DNA of 64,000 nt from Syngnathus acus (GCF_901709675.1 NC_051099.1:8186001-8250000); one strand, 5' to 3'; shown: positions 10,978-25,765, counted from the stretch's first letter. The notes: a model not told the origin generated them from the letters alone. Translations and numbers: made by a program.

Positions 10978-13900
10978 ACCGCATTACAGAGATTGTCGAT
11001 CAGACTATAGCAAACCACTGCAGGCAGGAGGGTGGGTATCTCAAAACAACACATCCTGACATTTACAATGCTGGACTTATAGATGCAATTAGGAGACGTA
11101 TTACCATACCACTTGAGTTCAGATCTAATTAGACTCCCTTTCATCCAAGTAATAGGGAATAAGGAGGAAGCACTTCTTATCTCAGTCAACCTTGCTTTGT
11201 AGGATGTGAAAGGAACCCAATCAATATCATGTAAACATCATCGGCCAAGCATGAGACAGATAAATGGCTTGCTGTGTACTGCTGTGAAAGGGAGAGAAAA
11301 GAATATGGTGGGAGTTTATATTACATGCTATGACCTATAGCTGGAAAATTCAGTTGTAACAAAACATTTTGGTTGGAGAGCTGCTGGTTTTGACAAAACT
11401 GTTCATTGTGCAGGACTTTTGGATTTTAAACCGAATTACAATCGGGGTAGGCGGTTCCAATTCATCATCTATTCCTTTCATATTTTAACGTTCCTTTTGT
11501 AGTAAAGGATGACATAACTGGTACCTATTGGCTGCTGGGAATATCTTCTGTGGCAGGCAGCAGGCTTCTCAGAATAGCTGTGTAGTGCTGGCTATCAATT
11601 ATTAATGTGTCAATGTTCTTTTGGAGACCCTCGCACATGAGGGATGTGCTGTCTCAGTATTATGGTTATTATCTGCTTTTTGACTCTTGGAAGTGTTTTT
11701 GTATTCAGGGTAGTCACCAAAAATTGTGTGAGGGAGACCCGGGACCATGTGATCATCGACAATCCGATAAAGCTGGGATGGAATGATGATAAATTAAAGA
11801 TGTTAAATCCAGTCAATCGCTCCAGCTCATAACTCTTGCACTTCCTGGCTTCTAATGTTTTACAGCCCATATTATTTTTACTGCGTAGGCTGTATGCTAG
11901 CATTGTCTGCTGTAAGTTGCTGTGGGAATAAGCATTATGTGATGGTAGAGCTCATACGGTAAAGAAAAAAAAATCAAGTGAAAGAGGTTGAGTGATTATT
12001 CAGTTTTCAAAATCCTCATTATGCTGTTTGTGATTGCAGAGCTTATATTGCAGTATGGCAAAGAAAAAAAGAGATGAACGAGGTTGAGTGATTAGTCAAT
12101 TTTCATAAACCTCATTGTGCTGTTTATGGAGTAATTACCTTAGTATGTCTGTGCAAGAATAATATCAAATTACTGCGATAGATTGATGGAAACCGGACTG
12201 AGTTTGGCTCTTCAAGAGTTGGATTAGATTGGAAAACTCCTCTTGCATGTACACACTTCCATCGATCAAATATTATAGCCGGCGGACTTATAGCAGACCT
12301 TAACAACATTTAATTCATAAGAGAAGAAGACTGAGATGGAGGTAGGCAAGGGGGCGTGTTTGGGCTGACACGGTGATAAATCCATGGAGTCTTAAAGTAG
12401 CCCATGTTTTAAAGTGGAAAGAAGAGAAGGAAATATTTCTGGCGGAACATCAATAAAGCATCATAAGATGTGAGACGATGCCTGAGCCGTGTTACATAAT
12501 AAACTGGCACTTTTTTTAATCAATGACCAATCAATGACCCCCCCCTCTCTCTCTCTAGTATGCCGTTGCTCCTCTTGGTTTTTGAGTCCCTCTTCCTCAG
12601 GATTTCTATGTCAAATTTTCAGCCTTGAAACATTTGAACAAATATAACAATTACAGCACACTGTTGTAGGCATTTATTATAGATCTTTGGAAAACACAGC
12701 AGGAAAACACGACTCTCCTGTAGCCCTTTTCCTCTGGATGAAAACACTACTTGGCTACGGCTGCTGTTGCCTTGGAAACCTGGTCACTCGCACTCCTTTA
12801 CCCACACTCTTCCCCACTCGCTTCATTAAGTGCATTGCTACTGGCAATTAGAATGAAACCAGCGGCAGGCCTGGCTGTCTTGAAATGCAGTCTCCAATTA
12901 AATACTTTCAAATAGCAATGCTCCTTCAAGCTACATCTGCTCTCAATATAATAAACCACGCACCTGGGAGCTATGTTTCCAAAAGCCTGCACAGTTGTTC
13001 CTATATTGATGGATTACCTCAAAATCCATGTTTTCTTTTCTTTATTTCTTTTAACTTGTTTTAAAGTGAACGTGTCTTGTCTTGTTAACGCAAGGCTTTT
13101 TCAAGCCGGCGCTATGCACATAAATAGGTAAATGAATGCTCTCAACTTGATATTTCACTCTTGTCGAAGTGCAACATCTTACATAATATTAATATAAAAA
13201 ACCAAAATGTTTTGTCAAGCATCAATGGCTTATCAACACATTTATTCAGAGTCACTCATGTTGATGAAGAAGTGAAGACTGACATTGTTTTAAGTGGATA
13301 AGCACACTTGAGAAATGCACGAGATACGTTTCATGTACAGTTGCGACACAGGAAGTAGAGCGAGTTATCCACTAATGAGACCGGTGATGGCTTGATCCTG
13401 CACTGGAGTTATTTTGTCCTTGAGCATGACGCTTGACGCTTTACACCTAACCACTCCTAATGCCTTTGCCACCAGTGGATAAATGCAATAGAAAAATGTG
13501 ATGTCAATGTAATCCATTTACCTTTCAGTTTTTCTTGCTCATGCTGGGAAAAAAAAAGTCTTGACATGAGCTAATTAACTGATAAAGGCTATCAAGCTGT
13601 AATATCATTACACAGAAAACATGTTTATTTTTTTCTTGTTCTCCTATAAACCCAGCAGAGTGCAAAATACATTCATATGAAAATAACAGCTGTCACTCAT
13701 GACTTCTCTATATACGTCTCGGAAATTAATATTCTCACTTCAATAAATCACTGTCCCAAAGAAGCCAGTGGCTGAATGCTACTCAACATTAATTCAAACG
13801 GAGCACAACACCAATGAGATGAAGCGTCTGTGGCAACACGACCGCTCTTGGCAAGATCGTTGTAATGGTTTGTTTTACATGTAAGCCAAAGAATGACCGT

Positions 13901-16900
13901 AAGGTTAATAAGAGAAGGATTACTTGAATACTTGGAAATACAAATAATAATCAGCGAATTCATTCACATTTCGACAGGCCAAGAGGAATGAAATTGTTGG
14001 AGACTAGTTGTGTATTTTGTCAAACTCTGCCGTTGCCATAGCATCAGCCTGGGCTCTAACTATTTGTGTTTTATTGAGATAAAATTAGCCCATCCATCAT
14101 AGCTAATGGCAAGTAATGATACTGGAAGTGGTAAAGCAGCAAGCAATGTCAATCTTAAAAAGGCTTTCCAGACAATGTCACTGTCTGGCAAATGACTCAA
14201 AGAAAAAGTATGCGCCTGCAAGAGACGGCAATCAGGAATATGTAACCGGTTGGTACGTTTATTTATTTTTCATCGGTCAACAAATGAGCCAATACAAATC
14301 AAGTGTCTTCACAAAACCCGGAGCATTGATTTCTGCTTTGCTTTTATTGGGACATTGGCGGAAGTATTTTTTTTTCTGTATAGCTACAGAATAAAATATC
14401 ACCAATCAACATCGAAATCATTTATAAGAAGAACGGGACGTGTACTGTCTTTGACTTATACCATAATCAGCTGATGTGGCTCGTGGTGGTATTTATTGCT
14501 TAATTTTCCTTTTATACAACGCTTCCACACGCCCCCAAATCTGCATCTCATTAAATATATTAAACAACTTGTCTTTTCTTTGACACCGGCCATGTCTCAT
14601 CCGCTGGTATCATCACCTTCTAAAGTGCACATGCTGACTTTCCATTGGTGCTCAGGATTGATGCAACTCAGGTGTTGGATTGCGGATTCACCACAGTTGG
14701 TTGTGGCCCGCTCGGCAAAGCAAGCCCAGAAAAGGCTGTCAAGCTGGGTGTCGGCCATCTGAGCAGGTGAGCGATGCTGGGAATGCTATTCGACTTGTTT
14801 TATCTGTAAATGGAGAGGCACTTACAGAATGTAGCTCTCAGTGAAATGACTGAAAGTAAAAGTGAATTTCCATTCAAATGAGAATAAATGAGTCAGAACG
14901 CAAATGTTGAAGTTTTGTGATAATCATGTCCAGATTCAATTGTTTTAGTGATCAGATTGAATGAAATCCCACACTAACCACATGACCTCTTACTTTGCTA
15001 CTGGACAAATGTTCAATGCAGCCTTAAATGATACATTTAATGTTTCCATTTGCATTTCTTAACCTTACAAACATGGCATTTAAGCAATAATCTAATGAGG
15101 CAGCACTTATGCTCTATTAGGACATTCCAAATTTCCCTAATATAAATTCAGCATGCAGATATGCTCAAATGTTTCAACTGCATTTTTTTTCCTATCCAAT
15201 TATAATCAGTAAAGTGCTGCAGTGCATTTGCAATTTACTGCGCTGGACTAGTTTAATATGCTTATATTGTGGGCATGGAAGTCTTTGGTTTAGTCTTTTA
15301 CTTAAATTTTTATTCATGCATGAACATGAATGTACATACTTTTATTGTTCTGTTGGTAGAAAATGACTGCTTGGCGCTACCTGTTTTTTTTTTATTAGGG
15401 TATTACAAAAAGTATAAACAGTACATGTAAGGTAATCCAATATAAAGATAAAATTATTTTTTCTGTTCCTGTTGACTTTGGAAGGTAATCCACAATATTA
15501 CACCTTTTTTTTTCCAAGACATGGGTAATTCTGTGCTTGTATAAACAAGCAATGGATTATTGGACCACACTGATATTGCCTAATGACCTGAACACTCTTT
15601 CAGATATGCAATATCGTATGAGAACAAAGACCGATAGAGCCCAGAGAAATGCTGCGGGGAGTGAAGATGTGGGACACTTTATGTAACCACCAGCCTTCTC
15701 AGCTGCCCTCGAGAAATTTCAAATCGATCATTGCACTCACACAAGGTGGCACTTGGGTGGGGACGGGTGCAGCAGCACTCAGTCGAGAGACAAGTCAATA
15801 AGCAGCTATTGGGAGAGATACTTGTTGTTTTGTTGTTTTTAAATTGAGAGAAAGGAAAGAACAAGATTTCAAATACAGACCACGGCGCACAGAAAACATG
15901 TAGGAAGAAATATAAAAACAGTTTGATAAAAACAGTCAATACGATACAATTCGGTCTGTTTAGCACAGCAGCATTGCTACGCCCACTACGTTAAAAGAAT
16001 TTAAAAAGAAAGAAAACAACAAAGACTTATACACCCCATGGTTTACAAACCACAGATAATAGATACAAGTGTTGGCAACCCTCCAATACATCTTTATGAT
16101 ATATAAAAAAAAGAAATATGTTAACATAGCCTTCGGCAGATCTGAGGTTTTTAAAATATGCAATAGAAGAGGTTAAGATCTGTTTCATTCATTACGAAAT
16201 AAGATGCAGAACAGGAAACAGGATGTTACAACATAACCACCTAGAAATCTCACAGCAAATGAAATGTTAACACAGTGTAAAGTACTATAATGGCCTCGGG
16301 CGTTGCAGTCTATTGTTGGATGATTGGCTTAGTTATGATAGCGTACACGCTCTGATTTGTAATTAAATGTTAAAACAAATTGTCGTTGATGAATTTCTAT
16401 TCAAGAGTCTACAGGAACCTCGCTCTCGCAAGCGCGTAGCTGAGGGGCTACATCTTGCTCCAACTGTGGGGTGATTAAAATACTACCCATGGCACTGGTA
16501 TTTTTTTTTTCCGTGATATCGTATAAGAAAAGCAGTTTCAACACTTTTGAGTGTTTGAATGTCTTAAACTGAGGAGCAAGGTCGTTATAAGAGTTTTTCA
16601 GTGACTTATTGGTTCTTCGTTTTTAAACTTGATAATAGTTCGCTAAGCAAAACATATGAACTAATCACCCGCCTTACACAATCTGTCAACCTTTCATAGA
16701 AGCCTCTAGGTGACAGAATAATTGGTTGTGGTTTGCTTTCTTCTTGGGATGAATTCCTTTTTTGTTTTATGTTTCTCTCTCTCAGAGAGTATTTTGTTTT
16801 TTGGTGACAGTGGAGTCTGCCTTGTGCATAAAAGAAACTCCCATTGCCATTTTGAAGGCCGTAAAACTTTGCTGAACGCTGCAGTGAAACGCAGCCAACT

Positions 16901-17929
16901 GCCAGCACATCTCAATAATTGATTGGCTAATTAGGGTTGCTTCGTGCATATTTCGCCCATGGGACCATTCATGTAGTTTTTAATACTCTCATAACTGTTT
17001 AAACAAGGTTGATTTTTGCACGTAACTCACTGATGGTTTTGACAGTCTTTTGAAACTCACAAATGTTTAACCTCACACTATGCAGATTATATCGTTAAAG
17101 GCTGTGGACTTTTCAGTCTTTGAATATTTTAAAAACATTTATCTATTATGAACGCTGTCTTTGCTGAGGTTCCGTCTGAGTAATATTAGTATGCTTCTTA
17201 TTCATAAACTGCACCGTTTGTAGTGTTTGCAAGCTTACAAGTTATTCAGTCTTCATGTTATATTTTTTTTATGTGTCTTCCCTTTTTCAAACAGTACAGG
17301 TGTGTTTATGTCACAAAAGCATCTGGAGTGCTGTGTTAATCATGTATTGCTTTGAAGATGAATGCTCCTATTGCTTTTATCATTTATAGGGAAGAAAAAC
17401 AGTTTACCTTGAATATCCACGCGATAATTAGTGAACCGTTTAGCCGCCCTTCATTTTTCAGACACAAATACCTTTTCTGGTTATCATTATAAAGAGATGA
17501 CTCTCCTTTTATGGAATAATACAATTTAACCTTTAGAGGGAACTGACCCTTCTCCTCATGGGCCCTGTCAGTGCAGACAGCAAATTCACAGCAAGCGTTT
17601 TAAGAATCCGCCAAAAGGTTGAGGGGAATGGCAAACAACATATTGCTTGATAATTGGTTGTTCGGTTACTCTCCAGTGATTGCCAGTATAGGTTCAGCTC
17701 CTTGGGTGAGTCAGTTATTTTTGGGTTAGGCTGTATCTTGCGTGGTCAGCTGTTTACTTCACGTCCCCCGACTAAGAATGCATTTCTCGCATTGCAGTCA
17801 GTTGTTCATGGCCCAGTTTCAAGATGGTTGTAAAAGATTTAGTGCTTCGGATGATATTATGGATTCAGGTTTATAAACTAGAGATGGGCAACCATCTTTG
17901 AATTTTGTCTCTTATGGGCTGCCAGCGAC
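10978..17929. other. non-coding, nothing recognised apart from a local duplication
   Basis: There is a tandem duplication at 11931-12130 and a CT-rich run at about 12538-12558. Otherwise the sequence is AT-rich with short chance frames (at most 100 codons), none showing a domain or splice context. Confidence 0.5.
11931..12130. repeat. imperfect tandem duplication, period about 96-99 bp
   Basis: GTAAAG(A)n at 11959 recurs as GCAAAG(A)n at 12058. AGGTTGAGTG at 11985 recurs at 12081, followed in both copies by ATTA(T/G)TCA and then CCTCATT(A/G)TGCTGTTT. The two copies are diverged, so the duplication is not recent. Confidence 0.8.
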
Positions 17930-18240
17930 GATCAAACTGGTGTGATTGACTTGAAGTGGATGTCGAGTGGGAGAGTTTTGGACCAGTTGTACTTTACGGA
18001 TTTATTCAGTAGGCCAGTGAGAAGAAGTGAGTTGCAGTAATCGAGATGAGATGTGACTAGTGTATGAATAAGAGTGCCAGGGTTGTTTGGAAGAAGGATG
18101 GAAAGAGAGAGTACATGTGGAGGTGAAAATAACCAGACTGAGAGATTGTGTGACTGAAGTTACAGAATGATATCAAGGATGGCAAACCAGACACTTGACC
18201 TGTAAAATGGAGGAAATGAATTATTGAGCTAGATGGACCC
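17930..18240 (-). mobile_element. LINE fragment (L2/Jockey-type), reverse transcriptase C-terminal region, decayed
   Basis: Read on the minus strand, 18001-18072 encodes LIHTLVTSHLDYCNSLLLTG and continues to a KVQLVQNS segment near 17975. This is the conserved stretch downstream of the reverse transcriptase core in L2/Jockey-group LINE ORF2. GYFHLH, also on the minus strand, lies just upstream in another frame, so at least one frameshift separates the pieces. There is no 3' tail and no start, so it is a dead fragment. Confidence 0.75.
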
Positions 18241-21200
18241 ATTTTTCAAAGGGTAGCTTTCGTGCAATCGGGGAAAATTTCAGAGTTTTGTGATCAGATC
18301 AGTCAAATTGTATTTTTGATGCAGCAGCTATGCACTGGGTCAATTTGATCTAGTTCCTGTGCCACTTGTTTTTGTTGACTTTCTCTTTTCAGGCTGGGCG
18401 GGGCGGCTTCTGGGGTGCACTCGTTCATTGTTGCACACCTGCAGCAGCTGATCAGTAATTAACTGCGGGGCTTGAGATTCCGCCTGATCCGTGTGCAGGC
18501 ACCATGCGTGTGCAGCTCCCATGAATGAAACAAAGGATCATTTACATGCCCATCTTGACTATGTTAAAACTCAGAGTAGCTTCCTTTGAATGCAATTGAA
18601 AATGAGGTGTACCTAATACTTCGACTAAGAAATTGGACCTTTTAAATGACAGTTGTTGTTGTGGCCTGTACATCTGTTTGTTGTGGGACTATTTCCAATG
18701 GTGTTTTTATCCCTGCATCTTACAAATTTAATTTCACAACTTTTTGGTATCTAAGCAAAAACCTTTGGGAATCAACTTTGGGATTTGTTTGCTTGAGTTT
18801 TGTCATTTTAAAACAAACCCGTTGAATTTAGGGGCTCAAGGAATCCAACGTTCAAATTGAGCTGCGAGTACAATCTGAGCCCCAGAGCAGCCTCACAGAG
18901 CTGCCCATCTTGATAAATCGGCTGGTGAAACACTTTGATCTGAGAGTACACGCCACAATCCTTCGGTGCCAAATCGTCCAATTTGTGTTGACTTTTCCCT
19001 TTAGTGTGCTTCTACTCACATTTGCTCGCAAGTGATATCGGAGAGTGCCCTAATTTTACCAAACATGCCCAGGAAGGAAAATATCTTGTGCCCAATAAAG
19101 TTGTCACTTCACAGTGTTGTGAGGTTCAACCGGTCTGGCAGCAAATGACAGCAGGTAATGAAATTTAAATTGGCAGCAAAGTAATTTCCTAACAAAACCG
19201 ACTATAAGAGCTAATCACATATTCTATAAAATGTCACCTGTGATTGAAAAGATACCCAATCTGTCTTACTCCCTTTATTTCATTCAGTTATAATGAAAAA
19301 TTTCATACAGTTTAGTGATCTCACTCACGGAACGTTTTCTTTTCTTCACCCAATTAAAATCCACTACAACCTCTTTGCTTCACTTGTAAAAGGTCTCTGA
19401 GAGTGTCTGTTCTTCTCATCATCTAAAGGTCTGAATCACACTTTTCCTAACGCTGTCAAATTTCATTCAATATAATTCCATACTTTTTGTTGAAGGTATT
19501 TGACGAAATACAACATCTGTATAGTTCCATCATTTTGGAAGATTTGTTTTAAAATGGCTGTTTTTCATCTGCAGTCAGCGTTATTAATGCAAGTGTCATT
19601 TTCAAACCAATATTTGAGATCTTTTCTACTTATTCTTTCATCATAGCCTTGTTTCTGCTTTTACCAAGATAATAATGCTAAAAGTAATCTGACATGTCAT
19701 CGTTACGTTGTGTTGCTGATAATCTCATGACAAACTACAATGATAAATGTGTAGCTTAATGCCTCTCTGGTGTCAATAGAAAGATTATTATTTTTGTCAA
19801 GGCTAAATCTTTCTTTGTATATTGCTAGATGTCTACTAAAGTGTATTTGATTCTATTACTGTTGAATTACTCAATGCGGGGTATGGCTATATGAAGCTTG
19901 CGAGCCAGCTAAAATCCTGATAAGACAACAAAGAGCATCCACTGCAGACTTAATTTCCCTGAAGGCTTTGCAGATTTTGCACCAATTTGTGAACTTGTAT
20001 CAATGGTTGAAGCTCACTAAAAACCACAGGTCAACAGTCACGTCACTAAAATACGGAAAGTTCCTTCGCAAACTAATTTTGTTTCGAAGCAACTTAAGAA
20101 CCCAGCGGCTAGCTTTTCCCTCACTTGATGAGCAACAGCTGTTACATTCTGGATCCAGAGATTTCCGTGCCAAAACAACAATGACAGTGACTCAAGTGAA
20201 CTGCCTCACTTTAGTGAGTGACTCAAAGTACCCAATCAATTCAAAAAATGTTTTACCACCAGTCCAAGTCATTGACACAAATTATGTTGGAATGAAAGAA
20301 TAACCTACAAATACCTATTGTACTAAGCATCCAGACACCACGTCACTATAAATTGTGGCCGATCACGCTAAACTGTTTCCTGCTTGTGTGTATTCTGAAG
20401 CTAATGGAGCCTCCTGATTTCCACCGCGATCCCTTGCTGAGATTAAATGTGACGTGAATTTAAATTTGGTTTTATTAAATGAAGCTCGCTGACAACACTT
20501 GTTTATTTGTAGGAGGTGTACATCTTTCTCCCCGGCACTTTGTGCCACATGCTGCGTGTGACGATACGGGGCTATGGTAAAGTGTATCTGCGTGTTAGAC
20601 GGAGATAACGGCTCCACATACTCCACTTTGGCTGTTTGTATCCTCCAGTCCAGGAAGTGTCTCTGAGAGCTAAATGCAGCCAAATTAAAAGCTCACATCT
20701 CACTCCAAATGCTTTATTGATTTATTGCATTTGGTGTAATCATGGTGGGCGCAACATGGATGACAGCTGTATGTCTGCTGCTAAACACCTCGGGCACAAA
20801 CAAACCCGGACAAGCTAATTACAGTACCTAGGGAATGAAAAACCAAGACAACTCAAGGGCTTACTCCTGGTGGACGGACAAGGTTGGGGGGTATTCTAAT
20901 ACTTCCAATCTGTGAGGATATGGAGAAAACAAACCCTCAGCAGCTTTCAGCCACAGTGCCAGGGATCAACTCAAGCCAGCTACCTGGAAAGTAAAGACAT
21001 GGCATTATCCCCTCACTCAAAGGAACCCATTCATGTAGTTGTTAATAACACCGTGTGAAGTCACTCTCCAGGTGCTTTTCGGCTGGATGCGCTCCAAACC
21101 TAACTCCATCACATGCAATTGGCGAGGCCTGTCTTTTAAGTAGCAAACCTGCGCGTGTGTAATTCACGGGATGCTTCGTTGAAATGGAGCACTCACAGAC

Positions 21201-21995
21201 GAAAAATGATGGAGATTCCTCCAACGAAGCGAAATCCCACCCGGCCAAGTCATGCAAAATTAAAGACACGGTTGTCTCTCATGTGTCTAGTTGTCCAACT
21301 AAGCGTGCTTGGCAATAATATGCAAGAGTAGTAACTAATTAGACACAGAGTCTTATCCAAAGGACTTTGAATTTGTCATTGGAATGACATATAGCAATCC
21401 CCACAAGACTTTAAAATGACTGAAAGACTTTCTTGATTTGTAATATTTTCGTGACTGAACCACTTTTGTCCAAACATAATTTGGGATATTTTTTTTTACT
21501 ATAGAAGACACATTGCATTAAAACAATAAGCATACCATGGTCTTCTCTTTCCAGGAGCAGAATATGCCCTGTCAAGAAATAACCGTTAAAATAATGTGTG
21601 CCTGTTTGGAATGATAGCACAGCCCGCGTGTGTTGACTCTTTTTGTTGTGTGTTTTGCCATTGGGCTTTGGGAAACTTTGACAGTAAGCGAGATAGCAAG
21701 AGGTGTTTGCACTGCACCTGCTTTCCGTGGACACGTTCACATTTTACCTTATCAGATTCCACAGAATAAATAAAATCTTTTTTGATGTACATGACTCATT
21801 GCCCCGAGGCAGCGTTTCTTATCAATTCTAAACGTTGTCACCTTCACTGTAATTTGTAACACTATCTCTTGTAAGACAGCAGATTAATAGCACGGGCAGC
21901 CAATAGTCACGCAAAAATTCGACCGCCAGATCGGATCAGTCTTGGAAGTCGAAGTTGCTAAATGCATGGTAAGTTTGAGTTAAGTGTTCTATAAT
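18241..21995. other. non-coding, nothing recognised
   Basis: No exon, RNA gene or clear repeat was recognised. The frame at 19968-20303 (111 codons) and its neighbours show no family resemblance. Confidence 0.5.
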
Positions 21996-22844
21996 TACCG
22001 TATTTTCCACACTATAAGGCGCACTTAAAAACTTATATTTTACTCAAAAAAAACACAGTGCGCCATATAATGCAGAGCGCCTTATATATGGATCAATTGA
22101 TGAATTTGTTGATCCATACTGTTTGTACACAGCGCTCTGTCAAAATGTTGCAGTACGTTTTAGTACGACTAGTAAATTACAAGGTCGCATCGCTTCCCAG
22201 CATTACGGCAACCGTGGTCAGGGGGCGTCACTGAATAGCTGTTGTACCCGCGAGGCTATTTCATTTCAAAATAGGCTGTTCCGTTAAAGTTTTCGAGTAC
22301 GTTTACGGATCAATATCCAACGGAATCATAAATATGCAGCACCAATATGTTAAATCAGTCTTTAGTCGGTTCCGATCACTTTTATGGGAGAGAGTTTGAG
22401 AAACGTAATTGTTTACAGGGGGCTGCCACGACACTTTGCTGAGGCTCATGGGAGTCGGCGAGCTGAGGCTCGTGGGAGTTTGCGGGTGGCTAATGCTATA
22501 ATGATAGCTGCTATACGCACGAGGCTATTTTATTTCAAAATAGGCTACTCCCTTAATGTTTCGAGTATATTTACGGATCGATATGGAAGCGAAACATAGG
22601 TAAGAAGTACCAATGTGTTAGATCAAACTTTAGTCAGTTCCGATAATTTTATAGGAGATAGTTTGAGAAACGCGATTGTTTACAGAGGGCTCATTGGTTA
22701 TTGGCTAGTGGATGCATACCGCAACCCTAGTCAACCTCAGTTTATTGCAGTATAGCTTCTATTTTATGCGCCTTTCTAAAATAAAAAATTCAATGAGGGT
22801 GCGCCTTATAATCTAATGCGCCTTTTGGTGCGAAAAATACGATA
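21996..22844. mobile_element. TIR element, class B (TACCGTATTTTCCACACT ends), short copy
   Basis: Left end TACCGTATTTTCCACACTAT; right end GTGCGAAAAATACGATA, an inverted match with mutations. Near the left end, CACTATAAGGCGCACT is matched by AGTGCGCCATATAATG (14 of 16 positions by hand), so the end can form its own hairpin. The interior contains about two diverged units of the minisatellite found in the copy at 35217 (landmark TTTAC at 22412 and 22679). No transposase is present. The 71-codon frame inside is a by-product of the repeat unit. Confidence 0.75.
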
Positions 22845-22931
22845 GTCATTTAGAAAGTGGCATGTTTTAAATTGCAGACACTAAAGTTAAGAATATGACA
22901 TAGTATTTAAATAAAATAAAGATTAAAACAA

Positions 22932-22989
22932 ATCCATCCATCCATCGCGGGGGACACCCTGAACCAATTGCCAGCCAATCGTAGGGCAT
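22932..22989. repeat. dispersed-repeat fragment (ATCCATCCATC...GCCAGCCAATCG)
   Basis: ATCCATCCATCGCGGGGGAC, then ACCCTGAACCAATTGCCAGC and CAATCGTAGGGC, matches the layout of a repeat frequent in fish (ggtacaccctgg...gtcgccagccaatcgcagggc), in truncated form. Confidence 0.5.
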
Positions 22990-25765
22990 ATCTAAATATG
23001 ATGAAACCTAATTTTCACACTTGACTTTCTTTTACACTTGGAAGACAATGACCACTATTACCCCGGCACAGAAATCTTAGAGTAGCGTAAATTTGACAAG
23101 CCTGGCAGGTTACTTCTAGTCAACCACAAATTGAAGAGGAGAAAGCTGCAACTTCTGAAGCCAATTACTTAAGTTTGCCCTATTTTCTTTCGCCCTCCTC
23201 TCACAAGAAAGGATTCAAAGAAACACGCCTCTTATCATATAATAATAACGTATCGTGGCCTGCATGTTTTTATGTGCCAAGTCATCTTCACATCATCAAT
23301 TCCTTTTATTTTTGTGGTGCATTGTAATCCCACCCTCTTTGTCTGGGGGGAAAAAAAAAAGGTACTTAGACGATCCTTCAGCTGAATAGTCAGTTTCCGT
23401 GCCGCTGAAGTGTGCCAAGAGAGAACATTTACTCTGAGATTCTTTGCACTATTCTGTTAAGACTCTGGATGCTGGTGACAAATCAAATGCATGTCAGTGG
23501 GAGTGTGAGAGGACAGGGAGAGAGCCAATCATGCAAAGCTGCATGGCCAAGCTGCCAAAAAAAGATTCATATCATGAGTTGAATAGCTGTTTTTCTGGCG
23601 GGGAGCCCAAGACTACAAAACACCCACCAGCTCTTGCACCCACCACAAAGTATTGGAAATATCTATATTGATGCCAAATAACTAAACAATAGAATCTTAA
23701 AAAAAATTAGACAAACATGATTTTATATCACGAGACATCTAAAAAATTGACATTTTTTTAATGATTGTTTTCTCTAGGCAATATCAACTTTTTTATTTCA
23801 TAATGCAGACAAAGTATAACATGAGGGCCAGGTGTAATATGTCATGTGAGGAATGTGATATGTTTTAATTGGACTTGTCAACCAGCTGGCAGCATCATAT
23901 GCTGAGGTCCACAGGGGGAATGTCAATTGCTTTGGAATTTAATATATCATTTCATGATACCGATCACTGGACAGGACTTGATAGTCCTGGAGCGACTTTC
24001 TAGACATACTACAAGATGAGAAAAAACAGTGATGAAGACATTTAAAAGCCTGGCTGCGTCCTGGACCGTTTGATTCAAACAGCATAAATACTTTGGGGTT
24101 AATAAATGGTGTGAAATAAAAATAAAAAACACACAATGGGAGTAATTCCCCTATGTGACATTTCAGACCAGACCATGTGTTTGGTTTAGACGGACAGATA
24201 GGATGCATTCTGATAGAGATCTAAACCTTTTCCAGCATGAAAACCCAAATCATGTTTTCGACCTTTCCCACATTCTGACTGTCTGGAACTATCAATACCG
24301 TGTAAATGTGATATTTATTTTGCTGCAAATGAATCACATTCTTGCATTCCGATGTACTCATTTAGTTCAATTACAGTTGTATTTCGTCTTTCTTTGCTTT
24401 TGTGTTCAGTACCTCTTTTGTGCATGACTTTCCCTTGTGATTTATTTGCATCGTCTTCATCTCATTTGGAAACCACAGCAACAATGAAGATGTTACAACT
24501 ACGGTACGGCTGTAATAATTCATTGCAGACTTGACAGCATGCACCTTTTGACATGTGAGACGTTTTGTCTCTCAGCTCGACTTGTGATTTTTTTTTAAAC
24601 CTCATTATGGTGAATATTTGTTTATATGATTAAAGGTTTGCAAACAAACATAGCACACAATGCACACACAACTCATTGGGTCTGAGATGAAAGGAAAAAA
24701 ACTTAAGAACCTTAAGATAATAGAACTTGGCCCAGAGTAGAAATAATATTAGTCAGTGTTATTTTTAATTCATGCATTGACTCTAAATATTTTTTTCTAA
24801 ACTTACTAACAGCTCCAATGAGCAAGATCCTTAAAGGCTTTTCCATAATGCATTGTTTGTCCGTTCTGTTTTAATCTGCTCAGTGTAAGTTTAGTTTGAG
24901 TGGCCTTTTCTTGCAACATGCATATTCATGTTTAGTGGTTGGTGTCCTTCACATTTCACAAGTGAGCATTTGGGCCACTGGAAATACTCTTACATAACTC
25001 GTGACATTTTTTTTTTGTGGAAGCTTCTAATAACTTTCCATTGCAAGTATTTGTGAGAATACGGCGCTTGAAATCACACATTTTGACCAATTTGGGATCA
25101 ATATCAGTATTGGATGAGAATATTATGGTATTATAGCACATGTCTTCACAGATGCATTGTCCTATTTGACAGATTTGCCCTCTTGTTTGATCTGATTGAC
25201 GTCAATGGACAAGATGTCAAATCACCTAGTATCTTTTTTTGTTTTTTAATTTGCATGTCATTTCTATTAGTACTAGCCCAGATGGATTTATGAAACAGTC
25301 TTGTAAAACAAGCCATCTGGCATGTCAGGTTTGTTAATTTGCTCATACATAACTCTGCTTATCACAGCACAGCGGATTTCTCCATGATTTGGAGAAAAGG
25401 CCAAAACACTTGTCCTAATTACAGAAGCTCATGCGATACCTCTGGCTGTTTGTGCTGCTGCTGCGGCTGCTGCTGCGGCTGCAGTGACGAAGATCAACAA
25501 ATCACTCGGCTATATTTATTTGTGACTCCTCCTTCTCGGTGGAGTTATATAGGGATATTGGAGTCATTTGAGAGAAAGCTAATTCGGATGTGCACAGACT
25601 GTTAGTGGCGGAATATCCAAGAATGGATACCCAAAGGTATTTTGCAACTGGTCGCAGTGAATTGGAGTAAAGCTCTTGCCATATGTCACATTCTGAAAAT
25701 TTCCCTGGCTGTGTTGAGAAGAAGCTTTTACAGAATGGTGGGACAAACAGAAATCCCATCACGAG
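22990..25765. other. non-coding, nothing recognised apart from a short CTG/CGG run
   Basis: Open frames are at most 90 codons and without family resemblance. A trinucleotide-rich stretch lies at 25452-25483. Confidence 0.5.
25452..25483. repeat. GCTGCTGCGGCTGC-type trinucleotide repeat
   Basis: A short imperfect (CTG/CGG)n run. In one + frame it reads as Cys-rich (CCCCGCCCGC), a low-complexity artefact and not evidence of a gene. Confidence 0.8.

Noticed and set aside
18340-18522. Possible retrotransposon-like stretch (CACACCTGCAGCAGCTGATC region)
   Set aside because: It resembles parts of some fish repeats, but no terminus, coding motif or second copy in the window supports a call.
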